In this document: in pieces, positions 38,691 through 48,710 of the stretch | How the letters are laid out: every line of letters starts with the position of its first letter | Numbering within the stretch: the stretch's first letter is position 1 | Assembly: GCA_013115135.1 (NCBI GenBank) | Contig: JABANP010000298.1 | Span: 1-63,109, forward strand | From: Perkinsus olseni | Lineage: Eukaryota; Perkinsozoa; Perkinsida; Perkinsidae | Direction: 5' to 3' | Length of the DNA stretch: 63,109 nt | Notes under the pieces: model-generated | Database searches by the model: none | Told to the model about the DNA's origin: nothing | The model's input: the letters and a program-made list of their open reading frames with translations, nothing else | Translations under genes and position numbers: made by a program

Positions 38691-38737
38691 CTCGTCGTGA
38701 TTGTCTTCGTCGTTCAGTATTTCTATTGAAACATCAG

Positions 38738-41700
38738 ATGCCAACAAGTCCTCAGCAGGGAAGCAGCCCGCCCATCAGGCTGTCGGTGGGCGAGAGAGCA
38801 TTCCTACAAAATATGCTTGATCGATCATCCACAAGTGGGAGTAGTGGTGACGGCCACACCGAGGACTCTATCTCGCCTCCCCGTGAGCAGTCGGCGGTTG
38901 AAGATTTCCATTCTGTGGCCGAGACGCCCGGTGGTCGTCGCCGGAGGATTTACGACGTCAACGACGGCCACATACACGAAGATGAGACGGCTGCACGTCG
39001 TGAACTAGAGGACAATATTGGCTGCAAAGTCCGATCCAAAGGGAGTCCATACGTGAGAAAGGATGGCTCCAGAGTGCGTAAGTATGTCTGCAGCTATGCT
39101 GACCGAAAAGGATGGAAAAGATGTAGATTCGGAGCACTCATTGTTGAGCGAGCAACAGATGGTCGTTTCGAGATCGAGGCGGAAAGTATCCATCCCCCAC
39201 ACGAGCCCAGTGGTGAAGCTATGCCTGTAAGAATAGCCAGTGAAGCACTGGCGGTCATCGATCAACACTCAGAGACCAACGCCAAGCCGAGTATGATAAA
39301 ACGCGTGCTCCGTCAGAAAAATCTTGCGGCGGGTGTGCCCAATGTTATCAAGAGCATCAATAACAGGAAGTACAGAAACAAGACAGGCCTAAGAGATCAC
39401 GGAGCCAAGCTGGAGCCCGGCTCGTCGCGAGCGGAATTGCTGCGGTACTGCTCGGAGATGGTGTCGGTTCCCAGCTCGGATCATACCCCATTCGTCATTC
39501 ATCATTCATACAGTAACGACGAAGGCTTCGCGGTGCATTTCAGCACACCGGCGTTACTCAAATGCCATGCGGTGAAAGAGGTGGTATCACTCGATTTCAC
39601 ATATAAATTGACAACCACTGGGTTGAAGATACTAGTGTATGGAGCACTAGTGCAGGGTCATTTTAGACCCATATGCATAGGCGCCACCACCACAGAGAGT
39701 GCGACCACCATTGCCAGGATGCTGCATGCAGTGAGCGCCAGCCTGGAGAAGGTGCAGGGCCAAGACGGTGTGCATGTCCAAGACGGTGTGCAGGGCCAAG
39801 ACGGTGTGCAGGGCCAGGACGGTGTGCAGGGCCAGGACGGTGTGCAGGGCCAGGACGGTGTGCAGGGCCAGGACGGTGTGCAGGGCCAGGACGGTGTGCA
39901 GGGCCAGGACGGTGTGCAGGGCCAGGACGGTGTGCAGGGCCAGGACGGTGTGCAGGGCCAGGACGGTGTGCAGGGCCAGGACGGTGTGCAGGGCCAGGAC
40001 GGTGTGCAGGGCCAGGACGGTGTGCAGGGCCAGGACGGTGTGCAGGGCCAAGACGGTGTGCATGGCAGACATAATCCAATCGTGGTGGTTGCTGACGGGG
40101 CCCAAGCCATATCCAACGCCTGCAGTCAGGTAAGTACGAGCTCAGCGATTCAGCGATGATCCTACTCAGGTATTTGGGGAGTTCCGACCGATGGGGCTCA
40201 CCACAGACTTGACATGGCCTGAGGAGGGTCATAGATCACCACGGACTAGGATTTACTGCTGGGTGCACATGCTCAGGGCCGTGAGTAGTGAGCTTACAAA
40301 ACATATCAACCAGCAGTCCGAGGGTTCCGCTGAGGCAGCTGCTGAAAAGCGTGAGGACTTCTTGGATGACCTCCGGGCACTCCAGCGCGCTCCGAACGAC
40401 CAGCAGTTCGCAGAGGGCACTCGGTTGCTCTTCAATAAGTGGAGTCCTACTCATCCATCCTTGACGAGCTACCTGAAGAGGGAATGGGTTTGTCAGCGAG
40501 GCTGCTGGGGGCAAAACTGTCGTGACCTACACGGCGGGATTCCCAGACACTCATGTGCCATCGAAGGGACGCATTCAGGGATGGGAGTCAGTAAGTCTCA
40601 CCCGCACGAATTCAGCTCTCATATTCTACTACCGACAGATCATTATAATGAATTCTAGCACTATTTCATCACTATACCATTCAGAAGTCTATTTGGCGGA
40701 TAAGGCCGCCTGTACGGGGGTATACAATTGGCGGATAAAGAAGTAATTTTAGCGGCAGGCCTCTTCTTCTTCTTCTTCTTCTCGATACTTGGACGCGGCT
40801 CGGCCTAATGGCCACTAAGCCGCCTTCACGTCTGCCATTCAACCAGAAATCCGAGGGGGCGACAGTGAGGTCACCATGCAGGCCCCAGCCGTTTCGTAAG
40901 ATTGATGAACCGCTCCAGCGCCACAGCAAGGAGCTTGTCCCGCAGTAGCACATCCCCCGAGGGGGGGGGCCATGCGATTCCGCGAAGCTGGATCATACGT
41001 TGGAGCTCAGTGCGGTACTGCTGCCAGTGGGGACAGACAAAGAGAAAGTGGAGGAAGTCCTCCTCGTCCCCAGAGTCGCAGTAGGGACATACACCCGATC
41101 CACCATCGGGAAACCAGCGGCAGGCCTCAAATAAAGAATTCAACTCCGGAAATCTTCCCGTAATTCCGTAAGATACTGTCATGCACTGCAGCGCAGTTGT
41201 GTCAATCTGAGAATAGCAGCGGGAAGATTTCCGGTATGGCTCAAGTTGACCCCCCGAAATTGATGTCCTTATGAGCGAAATTGACTTCCTTAACCATGAA
41301 ATTGTGTGCCTTATTCGCGGAATTGAATTCCTTATTTGAAGCCTGCCGCTAAAATGACTTCTTTATCCGCCAATTGTATCCCCTCATCTCGACCCTACCG
41401 CCGATTTGCTGTCTCAACCCGCCAACGTGAAATCCTCGACCCTCATATAGGCGGCCTCATCCGCCAAATAGGCTTCTGAATGGTATAGTAACCAGAATTC
41501 GCAATCTATCGGTACAGTGACCCGAAAATGAAGCCGTGGTGCTCTTTCAACCACGGCAAGCATATGCAACAATAGAAATCATGAGATGCTAGTTCGATAC
41601 AAGCTGCTGATTTTTTATGCCAGGTAAAATCCCGAAGTCAGCAAGCATACCAGCTCTACTGGAACAGCTTCAGAAATACTGCCGTGACAGTTCCATTGAC

Positions 41701-42598
41701 ACTGATGACCCGGAATCGGACGGGAAGCTCAGTCTCGCGCGTGCACGGGAGGGAGCCAAGTGGGCCGAGCGATATATCGTGCAGAAGGAACATGAGAAGT
41801 GGGAAGTGGTATATATAGACCCATCAAGAAAATATTACGCTATCGTCGAGGATAAACTAGCACACGCAGCCGGGAACCAAGAAACATTGGATTGTATGGT
41901 TGGGCATTACCTTGCAAGAGTTGCTGGCGATGACGAATGTATGCCTTGGATCAACTTCCAAGACTTCAAGACAACGGTGGAGAACATATATCTAATAGAC
42001 AGGGCCGCCGTCAGAGCGTGTACCTGCTACAAGGGCAGAGATCCCCCCTGCAAGCATGTCATCGCAACGACATTGCTAGAGGGCATGACGCTAGATGCGT
42101 ACGGCTTACCTGGGGTTGGCATCGAAGATCTGCTGAGCTTCGGCCCGAAGGCTCGAGGGCGTCCAAGGTACATTGAGCTATCCCATTACATATGAGTCGC
42201 ATCGTGCAGCATACCTTCTCAGGCTAAGCAAGAAAAAAGCTCTCGAGATAGATCCAGAGTATCAGAAGCGAGGGGAGAAGCATTTCCATGGTGGTGAAGT
42301 AGCTAAGAGAGCGGCATCATCCCGTATGCCCCACAACGCCAGACGTGTAAAAACATGTAGTAATAAACACGTTCTCCGACAGCTGCGTATTTCATTGAAT
42401 GTTACCACTCAGCACGTTCTAACGAAGCTCAATCGTCGCTCGTCCAAGTCCCGCTGGCCGACAGACCTCCAGCAAATGAAGCAGTGGGTGGAATCTCACT
42501 CCTTCTTCACGTGGAGCCTCACTCGGGCAGGATACATCCCAACTGTCCCACGAGGTCCAGGATATCCCTCTAGCGAAAACACCAAGCACAGCACCTAA
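38738..42598 (+). CDS. MULE transposase (FAR1/FLYWCH, MULE catalytic and SWIM domains), intron-bearing
   Basis: The first exon (38738 to about 40129) opens with a Ser-rich leader. A FAR1/WRKY-GCM-type zinc-binding region follows: KYVCSYADRKGWKRCRFG and IHPPHEPSG. The MULE RNase-H-fold core follows: VVSLDFTYKLTTTGLKIL (first Asp), then a 17-copy hexapeptide repeat, VVVADGAQAISNACSQ (second Asp), CWVHMLRAV after an intron, and GGIPRHSCAIEGTHSGMG (probable catalytic Glu). After a spliced or interrupted segment holding a nested element, an exon from about 41620 carries the SWIM zinc finger: CTCYKGRDPPCKHV. Splicing at about 42168-42226 continues to the TAA at 42598. The ATG at 38738 is the first in frame; upstream lies the minisatellite. 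Whether the nested insertion is within an intron decides if it is functional. Confidence 0.75.
39755..40066 (+). repeat. In-frame 18-bp minisatellite (hexapeptide GQDGVQ) in the transposase
   Basis: About 17 near-perfect 18-bp units, GGCCAGGACGGTGTGCAG, encode GQDGVQ inside the MULE core between the first and second catalytic aspartates. Edge units vary (CAAGAC, GTGCAT), the centre is uniform, indicating recent expansion. All six frames are open across it. Confidence 0.95.
40671..41489. mobile_element. Nested inverted-repeat element carrying a LINE fragment
   Basis: ACTATACCATTCAGAAG at 40671 recurs inverted at the right end (41473-41489). The match continues inward with ATTTGGCGGAT, GGCCGCC, CAATTGGCGGATAAAGAAGT and TTTTAGCGGCAGGC on both sides, giving inverted repeats of roughly 90-150 bp. 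The right arm has about 55 extra bases. Between the arms are a CTT microsatellite and the 3' end of a LINE on the minus strand. It sits within the MULE transposase gene, between the catalytic core and SWIM exons. No target-site duplication was recognised. Confidence 0.75.
40800..41182 (-). pseudogene. C-terminal fragment of a non-LTR retrotransposon reverse transcriptase (zinc-knuckle region)
   Basis: The minus-strand frame contains VCPYCDSGDEEDFLHFLFVC followed by PHWQQYRTEL. This is the CxxC...HxxxxC zinc-binding pattern found after the thumb of LINE-type reverse transcriptases. It is preceded by YGITGRFPELNSLF and followed by a hydrophobic helix (LLAVALERFI). No polymerase motifs are present, so only the tail was captured, between the arms of the nested inverted-repeat element. 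Confidence 0.65.
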
Positions 42599-45500
42599 GC
42601 GAATTGAACCTGTCGAAGTGGGAGCATTTCCCAAGAGCATCTCATTCGCCATGAACGTAATTCTCAGATTACTACAGACCGCTTGATCAATGAAGAAGTC
42701 GGAGGGGACTCCACCGCTATGGTATTGTACTAATTTGCCCATCCGTTTGGCATTGCTTTGTTTGAATGGAAGTTTCTAGATCCCCGTCATGCGATTAACG
42801 TATAGAATGAAATATTACCACTTAGGTACAGCCGAAGGCTCAGAACAGTCCACCGCTGCCCGAACGACTCCGCATCAGGCCGCGTCTAGACTATAACATT
42901 ATGCACGTCAAAGGCATCGCAGCAGCATCAAAAAAGCGAAAGGGCAGTTAGGCCTGAGCGGGATGGGAAATTCATTCAATAACTGCGAAGTGCACGTTTG
43001 TAGAAGTTCGTGACGAAGTCATATGATATGAGGAACTAATTAGACCAAGCAGCTTCAGAGGTAGCAAAGGGTTGCGTTCCAGTGAAATCCACGACATGGG
43101 ATCAATTTGCTGCGGTAGTCGCTCGCCGGTGGCAAGCTGCCACTGCCCCTATGATATAGCGCGAACCGATCACACTACGATGGCTCGAATGACTGCTACA
43201 CCTCCTTCTTACAGCAGTTCAGTTAAAGAGAGCATATCCTTCGTCCGTAACCGCCGACAGTCAGCAGGCCCAGAAGAGAGATGGTGAGTTCTCGCCATGT
43301 CACCCACTCACTGAAGAACTTAACTTTATCTGATATCTTAACGGAGGTCCCAGATTGGGTTCAGCAGCCAGGGCGCCATCAACGATCTCCTTCCGCTCGT
43401 TCTGCTGCTTCTTAGGCAAAACGCCCTCCACTCCAGTGATATCAATGGTCTTAAGGAGGTTATCATCCTCAAAGATACTCAACTTGAGGTCGAACGGGAC
43501 ATCCAGCTTAACCTGACAAAGACACTCCGTCTCCCTTGAGGCCCTTCGGATCCCTCTTCACCCACCGCCTCCTCCCACGAGAGTTTATGGCCGTTTGATG
43601 CTGCGCCCAAACCACCACCTGCGCCCTGTGACAAACAGCGGCCAAATACCTCGGCGGCGCAATACCAAAAGCGGCCCTCCGACAAATACCTTCAACAGAG
43701 GCCCCCTCAGGGTTCAACGAAAACAGCGCCATCCTGTATCTACAAGCGTAAGGTGCTGGACCAGTAGTGCTATCGGTGGCCGTACTACTCGTGCTCCGAG
43801 TTGGCACCCGCCAATCACATCTTGCGAACTCGGATACTCCTGTTAGATTTGGTACCGAACATAGCAGCACCGAAGGCGATGGCTTCCTCACCTGGAGTAT
43901 CCAAGGTTGATGCCAGCAGAATCCGAGTCTGTAGAGGAAGCGAACTGACCACCAGTAGTACCATCAAGATGTTGGCCCAGTTCTGCTGGGGTACGGATGT
44001 CTGCCACGACCTTGTGGGGTCTCAGAACTCTCTATCCACGTCCAAACACTTCAGCCTCGGTGACCTCGGACTCTGAGGCTCAGAGATGCTTACTGTTCAC
44101 AAAAGCTTGCTGGATCTGACTTCACAACCATCACCAACGGCAACCCTCAGTCTCCATACCAGTCTGCAATCATCTGGGAAAGACAAGAGAATAACATCAG
44201 CCCACCTCGCTGGTTGTTGGTATTACAGTCCTAGAATCAGTATCCTTATACAAACTATATTTGGGAGAACATTTCCTTATAAACCGAGAGAACGTGCTAA
44301 GCATTGTTTGCTGCCTTCAACAGCTTGGCCCAGCAACCATCACACACTTAGACGGCACGTCCCTCTCGAGCGATACCTCTGCGCTGATACTTTTCCTGGA
44401 CCCTTCACATAATTTCATATTTTTTGGGCAGAAAGTCTACGCCATTCGATCAGCTATATGAGAAGGTCCCTTTCATGCCCAACGACCCGCAATAACGGCA
44501 AGTCTCCACAGCAGCATCAGACACCACCACCAGCAGTACTACTCCCGTACGAGCACAGCCCAGCACATGCACGTGCGGCGAAAATAAGAAAAATATGAAT
44601 CGGTATTTCCACCCGTGCATTTTCGAGTCGAAAATGTCGACCCTAATAATGATAATGATCTGTCCATGTTTTCAAGCCATCTCACTCGAGAGTAATTGCC
44701 GGTACATACCGGTATCGATACCGGTAGATCGATACCGCTGAACGAAAAAGCAGATCAGTAGCTCACCACTTAGTGCCTCACCGTATAGTTCTGTACTTCT
44801 ACGTTAAATTCGGTGACCACTATCGACACGACTCACGCTTCCCGCCACTCTGTCAGCTTCGCTGTTCCACTATCGTCCCATAGTTCGAAGTTGCGTTTCT
44901 GGGTGGTGCGGTTGGCTTCGGTCAGATGTACCTGAACTGCAATACTCGGCCAAGTAATCGTGACGAAAGCTGCCCTACGCTCTGCACAGCGGAAATGCTC
45001 ATCACCACACAGCATACGCCCCGATTTGGGAGAAGAAACACTGCAACGCAAGAGGGAATTTCTCTGAGGAATGCGCAACCCCAGAGGGGATTTCCTTCAC
45101 TCAATGAAGTCCCCCCTGTAACCAGCTCCCAAACATACAGACGGCTCGAGGACGGCAGTGAGTGAATCTCCAAATTCAAATCAGTTCCTATTTCCAGCAA
45201 GGTGCACACTAAATCCGTCACAACCTTGGAAGGAAAGGATTTGCAAAACCCCCAACAACCTAGAAGTATCAAGGCCGATCGACCAGTTCACTATGTAGAA
45301 CAAAAGCTCCAGTACAGTGAAGTTCAGTAAAGCTCAGTTATGTGCTCATCAAACACTCTTACAATCTCACTCTTTTTCTTATGGATTCCGCCAGATATAC
45401 CTGAACTGCAATGCACGGCTAACTAGTCGTGATGGAAGCTATCCTTCACCACCGCTCATCACCACCCAGCATACGTCAACGTCGGTGCCGGAGTCAACAA

Positions 45501-46140
45501 TACGCGGGTGGTCAACCTCGTACCACCTGGCAAGCCGAAGGCAATACACAGTAGTAAAAGGAGATCAGAGCCTCTGTTCACCAAGCGCCATACCTCGGGT
45601 ATGAATCAAGTGGGATGCACGGTGTCTGGCCCGGTAGCTCTTCGATACTGGCCCTGCCAGATCAATGGATTATGCTAAATAACGAGCTAACCCAGCAACC
45701 GAATTGAGAAATACCAACGCAACAAAATCGTAGGCCGAAACCACACTCGCCATCTTATATGAAAGATCAACCATCTGTCAGAACCTGCTGACTGACAGGT
45801 GGTGGTAGTTCTCGTAGAATGTATACTAGTAGTTGCAGTTGTCTAAGAAGGCCTGTTAGTACTGTTAGTTATCCTAGAACCCATGCTGGAACTTCCAGCC
45901 TGGAAGTGACGGTTGCTGGTAGGGATGACTGTCTCAAAATGGTAACCCAGAACCTCATCAAGATCTATGACAGTGATGAATACCTCGCTTGTGTGGTCCC
46001 CACGGGCAACCTTCCCTTTCCCCGTAGCAGACATCATCATATTTTGTAGCTCACAGCATATCGGAGTAGCACTGAGTAGGCGATATTTCACCACTTCCCC
46101 TTAATGGAAACGCTTCCGACGGATAAGGAGGGAAAAATGG
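42599..46140. other. Right internal part of the MULE without a supported gene
   Basis: About 3.5 kb downstream of the transposase. Frames of up to 130 codons exist on both strands but none shows family motifs. It contains a pair of diverged direct repeats (about 44920-45020 and 45393-45480, sharing ACCTGAACTGCAATRC and RTCGTGAYGRAAGCT) and a perfect 20-bp palindrome at 44707-44726. It could hold degenerate cargo genes. Confidence 0.45.
44707..44726. repeat. Perfect 20-bp palindrome
   Basis: TACCGGTATCGATACCGGTA equals its own reverse complement. It is flanked by further partial copies of the ATACCGGT and GATCGATACCG words, forming a small cluster of palindromic sites in an otherwise ordinary stretch. 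Confidence 0.95.
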
Positions 46141-46214
46141 TTTAGGGGCGGAGAAAGACTTTTAGGGGCGGAAAAAGTCTTTTAGGGGCGGTTGAAGTAT
46201 TTTAGGGGCGCGCG
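46141..46214 (-). repeat. Right subterminal repeat array of the MULE
   Basis: Four copies of TTTAGGGGCG at exactly 20-bp spacing, the last running into TTTTAGGGGCGCGCG. This is the reverse complement of the left terminus at 32622. Confidence 0.9.
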
Positions 46215-47062
46215 AAAGTGCAGGCCAGCCTCAGCACGCAGAGACCGAAACGCATGAGAAACGCGCGCGCCCGAGTCAGGCGATATTAGGGAGGAAACTC
46301 TCCGACTGATGTTTCACCTACGGAAAAGCCTGACGCGCTTTTCCTCCGATCGCTACACCACGATCTCGGATGGTGACGCTGTACTTCACGCGTCTCCGAG
46401 AGGTCAAATGATGTGTAAGATATCGATGCTATACTCGATACGCGTGTGTCTCGACCGAATCCGAGTAGAATACTCGGCTTCAAGCCTACACATCCAGCTC
46501 TTTCCTAATGAATTGGCGCCGCCCTAGAAAACCTCTTCTGTATGCGCCTTGTCGAATGGTTTAGGAGATAGAGATCTTGTCGAATGGTTTAGGAGATAAA
46601 GATAACGTCCTCAAAACCTACAACGAACGCGTAGGCGTCGAACGACTCCCTTCCAAGCCAACTGATCGACAATTGCGCGTCTCGCTGTTCGGGAAACGGC
46701 GCTGGTCCAAACAGTGGCTAAGCTTGAAAGGGAGCCCTGTGACGTCGAATATCGATTTGGCCCTACCGGCCAAGACGATCACAGCGATCTCAAAATAGTG
46801 ACTCGCTCTGGCAATGTCTGCTGTGACGAGCCCCTAGTAGTTCGCCTTTCTGCCACCGAGCTGCTGAGTACAGTCAGAGCCTCTCAGACTTGCGTGCTGC
46901 ATAGTCTGCACGTGCCAGTGGCACGGTGCCACATACTAAGCGGCGGCGGCTTCGAGTACTCGACGGGTCACAGCTCCCTGCTGCTGACCGGTCACAGGTT
47001 GGCAGCTTCTGGGAGCGTCTTCGAGCGAAACAAGGACACGCGGAGAGAAGTATCCCGGGTGG
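46215..47062. other. Spacer between MULE and LTR element
   Basis: About 850 nt. It contains a two-copy direct repeat of CTTGTCGAATGGTTTAGGAG (about 46550-46600). Open frames are short and unrecognised. It may be part of whatever sequence the LTR element inserted into. Confidence 0.45.
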
Positions 47063-47067
47063 GTGCG

Positions 47068-47227
47068 TGTAATCCAGGGAACACAATACCCAGATATAGG
47101 AGAGGTTAATCTCAATCGATTATCAAATCTCAATGAACCATTCACAGTTGAATGATAGACCACTTAAGCCTAGCAGTAGACAATATCACAATACATTGCG
47201 TGGCGAGCGACAGCCGACACAACAACA
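47068..47227 (-). repeat. 3' LTR of the miniature element
   Basis: 160 bp, the same sequence as 47996-48155 by eye. On the minus strand it starts directly after the purine-rich tract and is followed by the GTGCG duplication. Confidence 0.93.
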
Positions 47228-47909
47228 TCCCCCTCCCCCGGAAAAAAACTTATCACAGAGGAAAAAGTATGAACCAGAAGTAACCAAATAATGATAGAAA
47301 CGAAGGTGGTAACTGACTACGGACTTCAACCATTAGTATTGATATCAGCAGACCACAGACAGTAGTTAGCATATGATTATCACCCTGAAGACCTTTAGCA
47401 TCACGGCTCGTAATCCATAGAGGAGTGGCAGCCAATTCACCAGAAGACCAGAAAGAACTGACCCAAAGAACCATCTCAATAGTAGACCAAAAGCACTAAC
47501 GTTATCAAGTGTCTTAGCAGAACTGATGCGCTGGCGAAGACGCAGGACTCAAGTCTCAACCAAACCCAGGTGTTAAATTGAGAGCGCTAGTCACCAAAAG
47601 AAAATTCGCCCAAGATCATCCACAGCACACATGACAACATAGAATAGCAACCGTATCAACATCCTTCCGCCGAGGAACTGATGCGCTGGTGAAACCAAAA
47701 ACATATGACTCAAGTCTCAAGCAAACCAGGTTTTGCATTGAGAGCGCTAGCCAAACAAAATGCTTCACCCAAGATCATCCACTGAGCAGACAGACATGCA
47801 TACGCTACCAAGTAATTTCAGAAGGTTCACGCCAACATAGGAATAAATCATCGCCGTCTCATAGGTAAGACTCTTACCGTAAGAGCGCTTGCCACAGAGA
47901 AGCTTAGGG

Positions 47910-48008
47910 GTAGACCGGGTTCTCCACCATGTAATCCAGGGAGTAGACCGGGTTCTCCACCATGTAATCCAGGGAGTAGACCGGGTTCTCCACCATGTAA
48001 TCCAGGGA
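47910..48008 (-). repeat. Triplicated 33-bp primer-binding site plus LTR edge
   Basis: Three exact 33-bp copies, each holding the primer-binding site (GGGTTCTCCACCA on the plus strand) joined to the 13-bp LTR edge TGTAATCCAGGGA. The third copy overlaps the true LTR edge. Confidence 0.9.
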
Positions 48009-48155
48009 ACACAATACCCAGATATAGGAGAGGTTAATCTCAATCGATTATCAAATCTCAATGAACCATTCACAGTTGAATGATAGACCACTTAAGCCTA
48101 GCAGTAGACAATATCACAATACATTGCGTGGCGAGCGACAGCCGACACAACAACA
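47996..48155 (-). repeat. 5' LTR of the miniature element
   Basis: 160 bp. Promoter-side LTR for minus-strand transcription, bordered by the GTGCG duplication on its outer side and the primer-binding site on its inner side. Confidence 0.93.
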
Positions 48156-48507
48156 GTGCGGGATGGAAAAAAATTGAGTGCCGAGGAACCGTTCCTGAGA
48201 GGGCGCCGCTACCGATAGCTTGTATCGCCGACCCGAGCGTTTCGTAGTAATGAGCACTAGGCGCGCGAGTTGTCACGATTGTGTTCCCCCGCGCAAGGTT
48301 CGGGGGAACTGAACCCGAGCATCCTGACTTCTGTGGATTTCGACCGGTTGATAGTCCGGCACAACGCAGCCTCCGGGTGCGCCTTGCCTTCCTATCAGCC
48401 TTGCACATAGTCTGTGCGTATTCGAAAAAATTGGAAAAATCCTGCTCAGGGCACAACGCTGCTCATTGCTCATACACAACATTTCAGCTTGCCGCCAATA
48501 GACAAGC

Positions 48508-48589
48508 GAGTGTTTGCTCGAGTGGTTAATGGGGTGGACTTGAAATCTACTGGTCGCGGTCCGCGTGGGTTCGAACCCCATAGCACTCA
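48508..48589 (+). tRNA. tRNA with Ser anticodon (TGA) on a tRNA-Leu-like body
   Basis: 82 nt, nearly the same as the tRNA-Leu copies at 49393 and 49768, but the anticodon loop reads CTTGAAA, giving anticodon TGA (Ser, UCA codons). Acceptor arms GAGTGTT/AGCACTC and discriminator A are those of the Leu genes, whereas eukaryotic tRNA-Ser usually has G there. The D arm, anticodon stem (TCTAC) and variable arm (GGTCGCGGTCC) carry extra substitutions. It folds, so it may be a live chimera, a recruited isoacceptor or an early pseudogene. Confidence 0.8.
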
Positions 48590-48710
48590 TCGTAGAAGCA
48601 TCGTATAGCCTTCTGTCGGCAACCATGGTGATATTTTCCTTTATGCATCTCCACAACGTCAGATGGTCATACTACACTCGATGCGTCAACCCAACTTTAG
48701 GTGCCTGTAG

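Larger units (their letters stand above)
32622..46214 (+). mobile_element. Large MULE-type DNA transposon bounded by inverted subterminal repeats
   Basis: The left end (32622) and right end (46214) carry the same 15-bp sequence, CGCGCGCCCCTAAAA, in inverted orientation. Each continues inward with CGCCCCTAAAA repeated every 20-22 bp. Between them lies a FAR1/FLYWCH-MULE-SWIM transposase, a 5.3-kb minisatellite and a nested inverted-repeat element. At about 13.6 kb it is large for a MULE. No convincing 8-11 bp target-site duplication was seen, so the exact ends may be a few bases off or the insertion is old. Treating the whole interval as one element is an inference from the matching ends and the transposase inside. 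Confidence 0.65.
47068..48155 (-). mobile_element. Miniature non-autonomous LTR retrotransposon (TRIM-like), with target-site duplication
   Basis: Two 160-bp direct repeats (47068-47227 and 47996-48155) read as identical by eye and flank 768 bp of internal sequence with no coding capacity. On the minus strand each LTR begins TGTTG and ends TTACA. The internal sequence next to the 5' LTR begins TGGTGGAGAACCCGG, a plausible tRNA primer-binding site. The purine run GGGGGAGGGGGA lies immediately before the 3' LTR as a polypurine tract. The element is flanked on both sides by GTGCG (47063-47067 and 48156-48160), a 5-bp target-site duplication. All hallmarks of a recent, complete insertion are present except gag-pol. 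Confidence 0.92.

Noticed and set aside
33325..38729. Long open frames on both strands rich in Ser/His/Cys, Val/Glu or Thr/Val
   Set aside because: They follow from an 18-bp tandem unit that lacks stops in four frames; no start context, domain or splice logic supports a protein.
39647..40232. Minus-strand and alternative-frame open frames over the 18-bp hexapeptide repeat
   Set aside because: Shadows of the repeat; only the plus frame connects to transposase motifs on both sides.
43508..43891. 127-codon minus-strand frame as a gene inside the MULE
   Set aside because: Pro/Arg/Ser-rich composition without motif, splice partners or similarity pattern.
46577..47109. Open frames ending in the LTR region as possible gag-like genes
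   Set aside because: They run across the LTR boundary and target-site duplication and lack zinc-knuckle, protease or integrase motifs.
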